64,000 bases of DNA, taken from assembly GCA_963813525.1 (NCBI GenBank), contig CAWEZI010000005.1, forward strand, positions 2,976,001 through 3,040,000, read 5' to 3'. This document shows, piece after piece, positions 1 through 8,680 of this stretch (positions are counted from its first letter, which is position 1; each line of letters begins with the position of its first letter). The notes under the pieces were generated by a model. It saw only the letters and a program-made list of their open reading frames with translations. It ran no database searches and had not been told where the DNA came from. Position numbers and translations under genes: made by a program. This stretch comes from Bog-756 sp963813525 (GTDB lineage: Bacteria > Actinomycetota > Acidimicrobiia > Acidimicrobiales > RAAP-2).

Positions 1-1438
1 TGCGCGGAATGGGCGTGGCCGTCATGACCAACAGGTCAGGGTCCTGGCCGTCGCCTGCGTCCCCGCGTCCCTTGGCCCGCAGGGCCGCCCTCTGCTCCAC
101 GCCGAAGCGGTGCTGCTCGTCGATGACCACGACGCCGAGGGAACGGAAGGTGACCTGATCGGTGAGCAGGGCATGCGTTCCGATCAGGAGATCCACGGTG
201 CCCTCCGCCAGCTCGGCGTGGATGGTGGCTCGCTCCCCGGCGGGCGTCTTGCTGGTGAGCACGGCCGTCCGCAGAGGGCGTCGGCCCTCCAGGGTCGACG
301 GATCGGGAACGGTGAGTCCTTGGACCAGGCCGGTGACCTCGGACCCGTGCTGTTCGGCCAGCACCTCGGTCGGTGCCATGAGCGCAGCCTGATGTCCGCC
401 CTCGACAGCCACCAGCATGGAGGCCACCGCCACCACTGTCTTTCCGGAGCCGACGTCACCCTGGAGGAGCCGGTGCATGGGCAGAGGGCCGGCCAGATCC
501 TGGCGAATGGTGTCGATGGCCCGGCTCTGGGCCTCTGTCAGCGAGAAGGGCAGATTGGCGATGAACTGGTGCATCAGGGCGGCGGAACCGTCCTGGCGCT
601 CCACCACGTGGCGGATACCGCGGGCGTCACGGGCCAGTCGCTCCTGACGCAGGACCAGGGCCAGCTGCAGCCGGAACAGCTCGTCGAAGGCCAGGCGCCT
701 CCGGGCCCGCTCGCAATCGGCCAGGGCCTTGGGCCGGTGGATCTGGTTGAAAGCGGTCGTGCGGTCGACCAGATCGAAGCGCGTGCGAACCTCCGGGGCG
801 AGCGGGTCGTTGAAGGGCCCGGCACGCTTGAGGGCCTCCTCGACAAAATTGGCGATGCGACCCGAGGAGAGCTTCGCCTTTTCCGACAGGGGGTACACCG
901 GAAAGATCCGTCCAGACCGGTCCTGTTCTTCCGGTTCAGGCCCGTCCTCGGCCGTCCGGAGGATCTCCACGACGGGAGGACTGGCCAGCTGGAGTGCCCC
1001 CCGATAGCTTCCGATGGTCCCGTAGAAGAGCGCCAGCGTGCCCACGGGTAGCTGCTTGGCCCTCCAACTTTGGTTGAAGAACACGACCTCGATCCGGCTG
1101 CTTCCATCAGAGACCACCAGCAGCACACGCGAGGGTGCGCGCCGACGACCCCGGGCGTACCCCGACGGCGGATTGCTCACCCGGGTGATCTCACCCAGAA
1201 CAGTCCCTTTCTCGCCCACTACCAGGTCGGCAATCGGAACCAGCCGGGTGGCGTCGATGTAACGACGTGGGTAGTAGGTGAGGAGATCGAGCACCGTCGA
1301 GACGTCCAATTCGCCAAGACTGCGCTCGACGGCCGGCCCGACTCTGTCGAGCCGAGACACGGGCAGCTCCGCCAGTGTGCTCAGCTTGCGCCCGCCCACC
1401 CCGACCGGCTCGTCGTCGTGACGCGTGTCGACGGTCAC
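1..1438 (-). CDS. recG: ATP-dependent DNA helicase RecG (N-terminal part, cut by window edge)
   Basis: RecG remodels stalled replication forks and branch-migrates Holliday junctions in the cytoplasm. The minus strand gives one open frame of 479 codons running off the window edge, so about the first two thirds of the usual ~700 residues are present. The N-terminal wedge/OB region is at about residues 60-165. Walker A GDVGSGKT lies near residue 328, the DEQH box near residue 438, and TATPIPR is the last visible motif. I chose the GTG at 1436-1438 because it overlaps the TGA of the upstream DAK2 gene (GTGA), implying translational coupling. The order rpmB, yloV-like, recG is also known from Firmicutes. 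The helicase C-terminal domain lies outside the window. Confidence 0.95.
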   Translation of the reverse strand, partial: MTVDTRHDDEPVGVGGRKLSTLAELPVSRLDRVGPAVERSLGELDVSTVLDLLTYYPRRYIDATRLVPIADLVVGEKGTVLGEITRVSNPPSGYARGRRRAPSRVLLVVSDGSSRIEVVFFNQSWRAKQLPVGTLALFYGTIGSYRGALQLASPPVVEILRTAEDGPEPEEQDRSGRIFPVYPLSEKAKLSSGRIANFVEEALKRAGPFNDPLAPEVRTRFDLVDRTTAFNQIHRPKALADCERARRRLAFDELFRLQLALVLRQERLARDARGIRHVVERQDGSAALMHQFIANLPFSLTEAQSRAIDTIRQDLAGPLPMHRLLQGDVGSGKTVVAVASMLVAVEGGHQAALMAPTEVLAEQHGSEVTGLVQGLTVPDPSTLEGRRPLRTAVLTSKTPAGERATIHAELAEGTVDLLIGTHALLTDQVTFRSLGVVVIDEQHRFGVEQRAALRAKGRGDAGDGQDPDLLVMTATPIPR

Positions 1439-3123
1439 TCGATCGAGAACAGGTACGGGTAGAGGGGCTGACCGCCGTGGTGCACCTCCATCTCGACATG
1501 AGGGCGCTGATCCCGGATCCACTCGGTGATCCTCCGGGTGTCGGCGGCCCCTGACCCCTCGCCTTCGATGATGGTGACCAGGTCGTGCTCGTCACCCACC
1601 AACACGTCCAGCAACCCACAGGCGGCGCCGGCCAGTGAGTCGTTGACCACCTCGATCCCCCGACGCGACAGACCCAGCCAGTCGCCCGCGGCGATCGGAC
1701 CGACCAGGCCCTCGGAGTCACGCACGGCGCGGGTCACCTCACCCGGCACCACCTTGGCCGCCGACGCCTCCATCTCCCGGGCGTTCACCGCACCCTCGGC
1801 TTCCGGGTCGTAAGCCAGCAGCGCGGCGAATCCCTCGGTGATGGTGTCGGTGGGCACCACCCAGACCGACTTGGCGGTCAGATCGCCCACCCGCTCGGCC
1901 ACCGGAAGGATGTTGCCGTTGTTGGGCAGGATGATCACGTGGTCCGAGCGCACGGCCTCGACCGCTTCGACCAGGTCGGCCGTCGAGGGGTTCATGGACT
2001 GGCCGCCGGCAATGAGACTTTGGACCCCCAGCGAACGGAAGATGCGGCCCACGCCATCCCCGGTGGCCACGGCCACCACGCCGGTGGCCGGGGGTGGGCC
2101 GAGCGGGGTCTCCGAAGGGCCGCTACCGGCGGTGGCCGCCGCCTCGCGGACCCAACGTTCCTCCTCGACCTGCTCCAACAGGTCGGTGACCCGTACGTTG
2201 CGCGGCCGGCCCGCGTCCAGTGAGGCCTCGATGGCGGCACCGATGTCGTCGGTGTGGATGTGGCAGTTCCACAGCCCGTCCCCACCCACCACCACGATCG
2301 AGTCCCCAATACCCGCCCATACCTCCTTGAACGAGGGGATGGTGGCGTCCGGCGCTTCGAGCAGGTACATGACCTCATAGCGCAGTCCGGCCAGGTTCTC
2401 CTCGGCGTCCGTGCCGGTTGGCAGAGAGGCGGTCCCCGGGGCCTCGGGATTGCTCGGGCTGAATTGCTGGCCGGGCAGGTCGGGCGGGAGCGGCATGGGC
2501 CGCCCGTCAATCACGCTGAGGAGGGCGTCGAAGAACAGCAGGTAGCCGGTGCCTCCGGCGTCGACGACGCCCGCCTGGGCCAGTACGGGAAGCAGCGAAG
2601 GGGTACGGGCCAGGGCATCGGCTGCGCCGGCCCGGGCTGCCTCGGCCACGCTGACCAGCGACTCTCCCTTGTCCGTGGCGGACCGGGCCCACTCGGCCGC
2701 GCCCCGGGCGACGGTCAGGATGGTCCCCTCCACCGGCCGCATGACGGCTTCACGGGCCAACTGGTCGGCCATGGTCAGGGCCTCGGACAGGGCACCGGGG
2801 CCGGCGGGACCGGGCGATCCGACCAGTCCGTCGGCGATACCCCGGAGGAGCTGGGAGAGGATGACCCCCGAGTTGCCGCGGGCACCCATCAGCGACCCGT
2901 GGGCGATGGCCTTGCAGGCGGCCCCCAGATCGGGCGCGTCCAGGGCGGCCAATTCGTCGGTCACCGACGCCAGGGTCAGGGCCATGTTGGTGCCTGTGTC
3001 GCCGTCGGGGACCGGGTAGACGTTGAGTCGGTTGATGAATTCCTGGTGGGATCGAAGCCCGTCACGGAAGGTGGTGATGACCTGGCACAGTTCCGTTGCG
3101 CCGAGCGTGTCGAGGGCCACCAT
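1435..3123 (-). CDS. DAK2-domain protein, FakA/YloV family (fatty acid kinase ATP-binding subunit-like)
   Basis: The 562-residue protein matches the FakA/YloV family, in which a DhaL-type ATP-binding domain phosphorylates a fatty acid held by a separate FakB (DegV) partner. The nucleotide/Mg site NVYPVPDGDTGTNM is at residues 34-47 within a DhaL domain of about residues 8-205. The second half has the long FakA-type middle and C-terminal region seen in full-length members. It is upstream of and 4 bp overlapping recG, and divergent from rpmB. The family assignment is solid; that it is a fatty acid kinase here is inferred, since no FakB gene is visible in the window. Confidence 0.88.
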   Translation of the reverse strand: MVALDTLGATELCQVITTFRDGLRSHQEFINRLNVYPVPDGDTGTNMALTLASVTDELAALDAPDLGAACKAIAHGSLMGARGNSGVILSQLLRGIADGLVGSPGPAGPGALSEALTMADQLAREAVMRPVEGTILTVARGAAEWARSATDKGESLVSVAEAARAGAADALARTPSLLPVLAQAGVVDAGGTGYLLFFDALLSVIDGRPMPLPPDLPGQQFSPSNPEAPGTASLPTGTDAEENLAGLRYEVMYLLEAPDATIPSFKEVWAGIGDSIVVVGGDGLWNCHIHTDDIGAAIEASLDAGRPRNVRVTDLLEQVEEERWVREAAATAGSGPSETPLGPPPATGVVAVATGDGVGRIFRSLGVQSLIAGGQSMNPSTADLVEAVEAVRSDHVIILPNNGNILPVAERVGDLTAKSVWVVPTDTITEGFAALLAYDPEAEGAVNAREMEASAAKVVPGEVTRAVRDSEGLVGPIAAGDWLGLSRRGIEVVNDSLAGAACGLLDVLVGDEHDLVTIIEGEGSGAADTRRITEWIRDQRPHVEMEVHHGGQPLYPYLFSIE

Positions 3124-3181
3124 TGCCAGGATGCTAACCTTTGCGACTTACCTGAAGGACCCGAGAGGAAGTCGGAACGTC

Positions 3182-3391
3182 ATGGCAGCGGTGTGTGAGG
3201 TCTGCGGCAAGAAGCCGTCGTTCGGGATGAATATCAGCCACTCCCATCGTCGGACCAAGCGGCGGTGGAACCCCAACATCCAGAGAGTCCGAGCCCTGGT
3301 CGACGGGTCGCCACGACGTCTCCACGTGTGCACCTCGTGCATTCGCTCGGGCAAGGTCGTCAAAGTGCCGGTCAGGGACATTCCGGCCTGA
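3182..3391 (+). CDS. rpmB: 50S ribosomal protein L28 (bL28), zinc-binding form
   Basis: This 69-residue protein is a structural component of the large ribosomal subunit. It begins MAAVCEVCGKKPSFG and keeps both CXXC pairs (CEVC near the N-terminus, CTSC near residue 57), so it is the four-cysteine zinc-ribbon form of L28. The open frame extends upstream to 3023, but ATG 3182 is chosen because GAGAGGAAG precedes it at good spacing and the family starts here. Only 58 bp separate it from the divergent FakA-like gene, so that gap must hold both promoters; TAACCT near 3136 is a possible -10 box for rpmB. The stop codon lies inside the first unit of a 20-bp tandem repeat. Confidence 0.96.
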   Translation: MAAVCEVCGKKPSFGMNISHSHRRTKRRWNPNIQRVRALVDGSPRRLHVCTSCIRSGKVVKVPVRDIPA

Positions 3392-3463
3392 TCCGCCTCG
3401 GTCCGGCCTGATTCGCCTCGGACCGGCCTGATCCGCCTGGGACCGACCTGATTCAGCTCAGAC
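3384..3463 (+). repeat. 20-bp tandem repeat, four copies, starting inside rpmB
   Basis: Four consecutive 20-bp units (3384-3403, 3404-3423, 3424-3443, 3444-3463) follow the consensus CGGCCTGATYCGCCTCGGAC. Unit 1 encodes the last residues and TGA stop of rpmB, and each further unit carries the TGA again. Because 20 is not a multiple of 3, the repeated stops fall in all three frames. The last copy is the most diverged. Confidence 0.9.
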
Positions 3464-3525
3464 CTTCGGCCCGGCGTCCTGCTCGGATTGCAATTGGCGG
3501 GCGAGTCCGGAGCGAGCCGGCCCAC

Positions 3526-4626
3526 TCAGAACAGATGTCGCCACCCCCCGAGGGTAAGAGGCCGTCCGGCATAGTCGTACTGGCCGGCCCGGTCGGTGCA
3601 GCGGCCGATGGCGATGGGGATCGGAAGGTGCGCTGACCGGAAGGAGTCGATCATCCGATCGGGGTCAGACGTGGTCATCAGCAGCTCATAGTCCTCTCCC
3701 CCACCCAGGGCCTCGCTGAGGGTGGCACCGTCAGCCACCGGAACCTGGTCGAGGTCGACGCCCACCCCCGAGGACCGACCCAGATGGCGGAGGTCGGAGG
3801 CCAACCCGTCGGACACGTCTATAGCCGCACTGGCCCCCGCCAGGCGACCGGTCTCCCCGGCCTCCAGGCGGGCCACTGGACGCCGATAGGCACGGGACAG
3901 ATCCGCCTCCACCGTTTCAGAAGGTTCTGCTGTCCCTTCCCCGGACCCCGACCCTCCCCCCGACCCCGACCCTCTCCCCGACCCCGGCTCGGCCCGACGG
4001 CGCAGAATCCGGAGGCCGGCCGCTGATCGCCCGAGAGGGCCGGTCACCATCAGATGGTGGCCCGGGCGGGCGCCCGAGCGAAGCATCGGACCGACCCGGT
4101 CCTGCTCCCTCAGCCTGCCCAGAAGCGAGACCGAGACCATCAGCGTCCGGGACTGCGACAGATCGCCTCCGACCACCACGCATCGGGAGTCCACGGAGGC
4201 GACGGCCAACCCGCGTCCCAGGGCATCCAGATCTGTGCCCGGCGGAGCGGCTATCGAGACCAGGGCCGACACCGGCATCGCCCCCAGGGCGGCCAGATCG
4301 GAGGCAGCCACCATGAGAGCCTTAAAACCCATGTCGTCGAGGGTGCAGAGGTCGAGATCGACGTGCACGCCCTCGACCACCAGATCGGTTGCCCACACCT
4401 GGGAGCCGGGGCCGGTGGTCACGACGGCAGCGTCGTCGCCAATCCATACATCGCCGGGCGGGGGTATGGGTTGTTGTGGGTTCAGAGTCCGGGCTGCTGC
4501 CTCGAAGCGACTCCGTAGCTGGTCGATGGCGACAAATTCGTCAATCCCCCCGGCCCGGTCGGCCGTATCCCCAGTGTCGGCGGGTGCGGCCCCGCCGCCC
4601 CGCTCGCCGGAATTGGGACTGTTCAC
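3526..4626 (-). CDS. thiL: thiamine-monophosphate kinase
   Basis: ThiL uses ATP to convert thiamine monophosphate to thiamine diphosphate, the last step of cofactor synthesis. The 366-residue frame has the PurM/AIRS-like signatures WIGDDAAVV (about residues 60-68), TDLVVEGVHVDLD, GFKALMVAASDLAALGA, GGDLSQS and the C-terminal ISDGLASDL/GGEDYELL pair (here IDVSDGLASDL and GGGEDYELLMT). The first ~28 residues are low-complexity and probably not part of the fold. An insertion at about residues 208-235, SGRGSGSGGGSGSG followed by acidic residues, interrupts the core and comes from a GGGTCG-type micro-repeat. The start is GTG 4626, divergent from pckG. The product would supply TDP for Kgd, encoded elsewhere in the window. 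Confidence 0.93.
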   Translation of the reverse strand: MNSPNSGERGGGAAPADTGDTADRAGGIDEFVAIDQLRSRFEAAARTLNPQQPIPPPGDVWIGDDAAVVTTGPGSQVWATDLVVEGVHVDLDLCTLDDMGFKALMVAASDLAALGAMPVSALVSIAAPPGTDLDALGRGLAVASVDSRCVVVGGDLSQSRTLMVSVSLLGRLREQDRVGPMLRSGARPGHHLMVTGPLGRSAAGLRILRRRAEPGSGRGSGSGGGSGSGEGTAEPSETVEADLSRAYRRPVARLEAGETGRLAGASAAIDVSDGLASDLRHLGRSSGVGVDLDQVPVADGATLSEALGGGEDYELLMTTSDPDRMIDSFRSAHLPIPIAIGRCTDRAGQYDYAGRPLTLGGWRHLF

Positions 4627-4642
4627 GTACCCTTGCCTACCA

Positions 4643-4669
4643 TTGACAGGTATTGCCCCCCACTAGAAT
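4643..4669 (+). promoter_or_regulatory. candidate promoter of pckG
   Basis: TTGACA at 4643-4648 and TAGAAT at 4664-4669 are separated by 15 bp, slightly short of the usual 17. They lie 80 bp before the pckG ATG and between divergent genes. This was read by eye. Confidence 0.55.
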
Positions 4670-4749
4670 CAGTGGATAACTCGTGGACAGGCCACAGAGC
4701 ACCGCCTGTCGGAGTAGCTGACCGGAACCCGAGGAGGAGTACTCATCCC

Positions 4750-6540
4750 ATGCCCCCCACCGCCAACAAGAAGCTGATCGCATGGGTAGACGAGATCGCC
4801 GCACTGACCGAGCCTGACGCCGTCGAGTGGTGCGACGGATCGGCCCAGGAGTACGACCGCCTCTGTCAGCTGCTGGTGGACAACGGGACCTTCACCCGCC
4901 TGGCCGACGCCAAGCGGCCCAACAGCTACTGGGCCCACTCCGACCCCGGCGACGTGGCCAGGGTGGAGGACCGCACATTTATCTGTTCGACCCTCGAGTC
5001 GGATGCCGGACCGACCAACAACTGGAAGGATCCCGGCGAGATGCGTTCGCTCTTGACCGGGCTGTTCAAGGGCTCCATGCGGGGACGCACGATGTACGTG
5101 GTGCCCTTCTCCATGGGTCCCCTGGGCTCGTCCATCGCCCACATCGGCGTGGAGATCACCGACTCGGCCTACGTGGCCGTCTCCATGCGCATCATGACCC
5201 GCATGGGCCGCGGGGCTCTCGAAGTCCTGGGCGACGACGGTGAGTTCGTCCCCTGCCTCCATTCTGTCGGTGCCCCCCTGTCCGAGGGCGAAGCGGACTC
5301 GCCGTGGCCGTGCGATGCGGAGAACAAGTACATCGTGCACTTCCCCGAGACGCGGGAGATCTGGTCGTACGGCTCCGGCTACGGCGGCAACGCCCTGCTC
5401 GGTAAGAAGTGCTTCGCTCTGCGCATCGCCTCGGTGATGGCCCGGGACGACAACTGGCTGGCCGAGCACATGCTCATCCTCAAGCTCACCTCGCCCGCCG
5501 GCGAGACCCGCTACGTGACCGGGGCCTTCCCGTCGGCCTGCGGCAAGACCAACCTGGCCATGCTCATCCCCACCCTGCCCGACTGGAAGGTGGAGACGGT
5601 GGGCGACGACATCTGCTGGATGAAGTTCGGACCTGACGGCCGTCTCTACGCCATCAATCCCGAGTCGGGGTTCTTCGGGGTGGCACCCGGTACCAACAGC
5701 CACACCAACCCCAACGCCATGCTCACCCTGGACGGCAACGCCATCTTCACCAACACCGCCCTCACCGACGACGGCGACGTGTGGTGGGAAGGAATGAGCA
5801 AGGAGCCGCCCGCCCATCTCACCTCGTGGAAGGGCGAGTCGTGGACGCCCGAGTCTGACGGTCCCGCCGCCCATCCCAACGCCCGGTTCACGGTTCCCGC
5901 CGCCCAGGACCCGGCCATCGCCTCCGAATGGGAGGATCCGGCCGGGGTCCCCATAGACGCCATCCTGTTCGGCGGCCGGCGGGCTTCGGTGGTGCCGCTC
6001 GTGTTCCAGTCACGGGACTGGGAGCACGGCGTCTTCCTGGGCTCCATCATGGCCTCCGAGACGACGGCGGCGGCGGCCGGTGCGGTGGGAAATCTGCGCC
6101 GCGATCCTTTCGCCATGCTCCCCTTTTGCGGCTACAACATGGCCGACTACTTCGCCCACTGGCTCTCGATCGGGGCAGGAGCCGACCCCGACAAACTGCC
6201 CAAGATCTTCTACGTCAATTGGTTCCGGAAGGACGAGTCGGGGCGATGGCTGTGGCCCGGTTACGGCGAGAACTCCCGGGTGTTGGAGTGGGTCTTCGAA
6301 CGGGTCAGCGGGACAGGTGAGGCCATCGACACTCCCATCGGCCTGGTCCCGGCCGAGGGCGCCATCGACACCGAGGGCCTGGACGTATCCGCCGCCGACA
6401 TGCAGAAGCTGCTGGCGGTGAACAATGACGAGTGGCGGGCCGAGGTGCCTCGCATCCGCGAGCACTTCGCCATCTTCGGCGACAAGCTGCCCGCCGCCCT
6501 CCGGGCCGAAGTGGACAAACTCGAGCAGCAACTGGGCTGA
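4750..6540 (+). CDS. pckG: phosphoenolpyruvate carboxykinase (GTP)
   Basis: PckG interconverts oxaloacetate plus GTP and PEP plus GDP plus CO2, the gluconeogenic exit from the TCA cycle. The 596-residue product has the length of the GTP family and its P-loop signature FPSACGKTNLAML, with active-site Cys264. FGGRRASVVPLV follows in the C-terminal half. The open frame reaches back to 4633, but ATG 4750 is preceded by GAGGAGGAG and starts where the family starts. It stands alone with its own promoter. Together with kgd in the same window it points to an actinobacterial central metabolism. Confidence 0.97.
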   Translation: MPPTANKKLIAWVDEIAALTEPDAVEWCDGSAQEYDRLCQLLVDNGTFTRLADAKRPNSYWAHSDPGDVARVEDRTFICSTLESDAGPTNNWKDPGEMRSLLTGLFKGSMRGRTMYVVPFSMGPLGSSIAHIGVEITDSAYVAVSMRIMTRMGRGALEVLGDDGEFVPCLHSVGAPLSEGEADSPWPCDAENKYIVHFPETREIWSYGSGYGGNALLGKKCFALRIASVMARDDNWLAEHMLILKLTSPAGETRYVTGAFPSACGKTNLAMLIPTLPDWKVETVGDDICWMKFGPDGRLYAINPESGFFGVAPGTNSHTNPNAMLTLDGNAIFTNTALTDDGDVWWEGMSKEPPAHLTSWKGESWTPESDGPAAHPNARFTVPAAQDPAIASEWEDPAGVPIDAILFGGRRASVVPLVFQSRDWEHGVFLGSIMASETTAAAAGAVGNLRRDPFAMLPFCGYNMADYFAHWLSIGAGADPDKLPKIFYVNWFRKDESGRWLWPGYGENSRVLEWVFERVSGTGEAIDTPIGLVPAEGAIDTEGLDVSAADMQKLLAVNNDEWRAEVPRIREHFAIFGDKLPAALRAEVDKLEQQLG

Positions 6541-6547
6541 GGCGGCG

Positions 6548-8125
6548 TCAACGCCGTCCCCTGACCGCCCGTCGCGAGCTCAGGTAGGACACAGCCGCCA
6601 CCGCGGCAGCCGTGGCCATGACTACGTACCCGGCCGCCAGCGACAGGGACAGCACCACCGGGATCAGGGAGCCCACCACCCACATGAGCTGGAAGCGCGT
6701 CTCGAAACGGGCGAAGGCCCTCCCTTGGTTCGATTCGCGGACGTGTCGTTGGACCAGTGCGTCAAACGACGGCTTGGCCACGGCACCGGCCGCGCCCACG
6801 GCCAGGGCCACCACGGCCAGGAAGACCCGTTCCGTATAGAAGGCGCCGAGGGCGGCGAACACGGCCACCAGCCACAGTGAGGCGGTCAGGATCTGCTGCT
6901 CACTGAAGAAGCGACGGAGCCGCCCGACGAGCAGCACGCCGATCAGGGCCCCCGCGGTCAGGGCGCCCAGGACGAAGCCGAACCACCACGTGGCTGCCCC
7001 TGCACGTCGCAGGTCGAAGGCGACCAGAAAGGTGAGGAACCCGACCAGGGCCTTCAGAACCGACATGGGCATGAGGGCCAGCATCACCTCGGTGTCGGCC
7101 AGGGGGAGAAAAGCAGCCAGATCCTCCTGGTCGCCGGCCCAGGCCTCGTCGACATCGGGCGCAAATTGCAGCTCGGGCTGCACCGGACCCCGTTCCACCG
7201 GCACCGGGCGCTCGGTGGTAACCAACCCGCTCGTACCCTGCTGCTGTCGCCTCTGGGCCCGTCGCAAGACGGGGAGCCGGATGCCGGCCACGGCAGCGGC
7301 GGCAAACACGGCCACGTCCGACCAGAGAACGCTCGACGCTCCACCCAGCTTGAGGATGGCCACGGCAGGCAGGGCGACCGCGAACCCCGAGAGCGAGGCC
7401 AACAGGCCGAGCCGGGCGTTGAGGGTGGCCAGGTCCGGCTCGATGAGAACGGCACCGTTGAAGGGGTCCTCGACCCGGACCACCGGCGTCCCGTAGGGCG
7501 GCGTGCGCGGATCCGGTCGGGCCTGGACAGGTTGGTCAGAGGCGTACGGATCGGGCGGCGGGGGGCCGGAAGGAGCACCGGTCGGCCCCACCGAGCTGTC
7601 TGGTCCGGCGAGGGCCGGACCCTCCGAGCCGGCTACGGGAGTCTCCCCTGGCCCCCCTTCGTCGATCAGGCCCATGGCAGCCATCTCCGGTACCAGGGCG
7701 CCTTTGGTCACCAGATAGACCTTGGACAGAACCAGCATGAGGAAAGCCTCGGGGAACAGCAACAACGAGTGGATGTCTCGGGCCAGGAACGGGCACAGCA
7801 CCGCTCGTCCCACCGCCGATGCCACGACGGTGGCTCGACGGGCCCCGCGGCTCCGATCGATGAGCGGCCCGAGGGCCGGTGCCACCACGGCAAAGGGGGC
7901 CATGGTCAGAAGCAGGTACAGGAGGACCTTGTCCTTGGCCGCCGTGGGCGAGATCGAGAAGAACAACGACCCGGCCAGCGAGACGGCGAACATGGTGTCC
8001 CCCGCCGTCATCAGCACATGGGTCAGGGCCAGGCGCCCGAACGGCCGGCGCTGGTCGAAGAGATCGGTGATCGCCGACCGGGCCAGGCGACGGAACTGGT
8101 CGCCGCGTTGCCGAACGCCCACCAC
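6548..8125 (-). CDS. major facilitator superfamily transporter
   Basis: This is a polytopic inner-membrane protein with about 10-12 hydrophobic segments and MFS-like loops, for example DRSRGARRATVVAS after the second helix pair (family motif A position). A long hydrophilic central loop of about 130 residues, rich in Pro/Gly/Asp, separates the two six-helix halves. The substrate is not predictable. The frame stays open to 8251, but that would overlap the divergent AsnC-domain gene. GTG 8123-8125, 11 nt after GGGAGG, is a likelier start, giving about 525 residues. The start is uncertain; the transporter class is well supported. Confidence 0.8.
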   Translation of the reverse strand: MVGVRQRGDQFRRLARSAITDLFDQRRPFGRLALTHVLMTAGDTMFAVSLAGSLFFSISPTAAKDKVLLYLLLTMAPFAVVAPALGPLIDRSRGARRATVVASAVGRAVLCPFLARDIHSLLLFPEAFLMLVLSKVYLVTKGALVPEMAAMGLIDEGGPGETPVAGSEGPALAGPDSSVGPTGAPSGPPPPDPYASDQPVQARPDPRTPPYGTPVVRVEDPFNGAVLIEPDLATLNARLGLLASLSGFAVALPAVAILKLGGASSVLWSDVAVFAAAAVAGIRLPVLRRAQRRQQQGTSGLVTTERPVPVERGPVQPELQFAPDVDEAWAGDQEDLAAFLPLADTEVMLALMPMSVLKALVGFLTFLVAFDLRRAGAATWWFGFVLGALTAGALIGVLLVGRLRRFFSEQQILTASLWLVAVFAALGAFYTERVFLAVVALAVGAAGAVAKPSFDALVQRHVRESNQGRAFARFETRFQLMWVVGSLIPVVLSLSLAAGYVVMATAAAVAAVSYLSSRRAVRGRR

Positions 8126-8221
8126 GGCATGGTATGCCTCCCGGGACCCGTCGGTTGCCGCGGCGGCGGTAACATGCGGGCCGTTCGGCGCCGCTTTGGT
8201 CCACCCGTCGAGGAGGAACAC

Positions 8222-8458
8222 ATGCCGGTCAATGCTTTCGTCCTCATCCAAACCGAGGTTGGCCGAGCCGCCACCGTCACCCGGACCGTGTCCGCACTCG
8301 AGGGTGTGGTGGCGGCCGAGGGGGTGACCGGCCCGTATGACGTGATCGTCCGGGCTGAGGCGGGGACAGTCGACGAGCTCGGTCAGATGGTGGTGGGCCG
8401 CATCCAGCTGATCGAGGGGATCACCCGGACCGTGACCTGCCCTGTCGTCAACCTCTGA
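8222..8458 (+). CDS. stand-alone Lrp/AsnC effector (RAM) domain protein
   Basis: The 78-residue protein (MPVNAFVLIQTEVGRAATV...) is a complete alpha/beta RAM domain of the Lrp/AsnC family with no helix-turn-helix. Such single-domain proteins form dimers and bind amino acids or other small ligands; the target here is unknown. GAGGAGGAAC precedes the ATG at ideal spacing. It is divergent from the MFS gene, so it might affect that gene, but this is only positional inference. Confidence 0.88.
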   Translation: MPVNAFVLIQTEVGRAATVTRTVSALEGVVAAEGVTGPYDVIVRAEAGTVDELGQMVVGRIQLIEGITRTVTCPVVNL

Positions 8459-8554
8459 CGGGCGTCGTCTCGTTCGGACAGCCGCTAGTGGACTTCTGAT
8501 CGTCGGGCTCTCTGGCGGACGCCCGACGGCCCGCGGCTTCTGAAGGCTGCTTTT

Positions 8555-8680
8555 ATCAAAGCCGCCTGATGACCATCAAAGCCGCCTGATGACCGCCTGG
8601 CTACCGTTGTCCAATGGCTCCGCCGTTATCGAGTAGCTCCCACCGTCATCCAATGGCTCCTGCCGTTATCGAATGGCTCC
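8555..8680. repeat. two families of 20-bp tandem repeats at the 3' end of the AMACR gene
   Basis: Two exact 20-bp units (8555-8574 and 8575-8594, ATCAAAGCCGCCTGATGACC) are followed by four diverged 20-bp units (8601-8620, 8621-8640, 8641-8660, 8661-8680). The last unit contains the final codons and TAA (8666-8668) of the minus-strand racemase gene, so the array is again an echo of a gene end. Between 8459 and 8555 I see nothing coding. Confidence 0.88.

Noticed and set aside
110..1051. Long plus-strand open frame over recG
   Set aside because: Composition shadow of the minus-strand recG; no family motifs, and it covers the helicase core antisense.
4669..5874. 401-codon minus-strand frame inside pckG
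   Set aside because: Antisense shadow of PEP carboxykinase; no recognisable domain.
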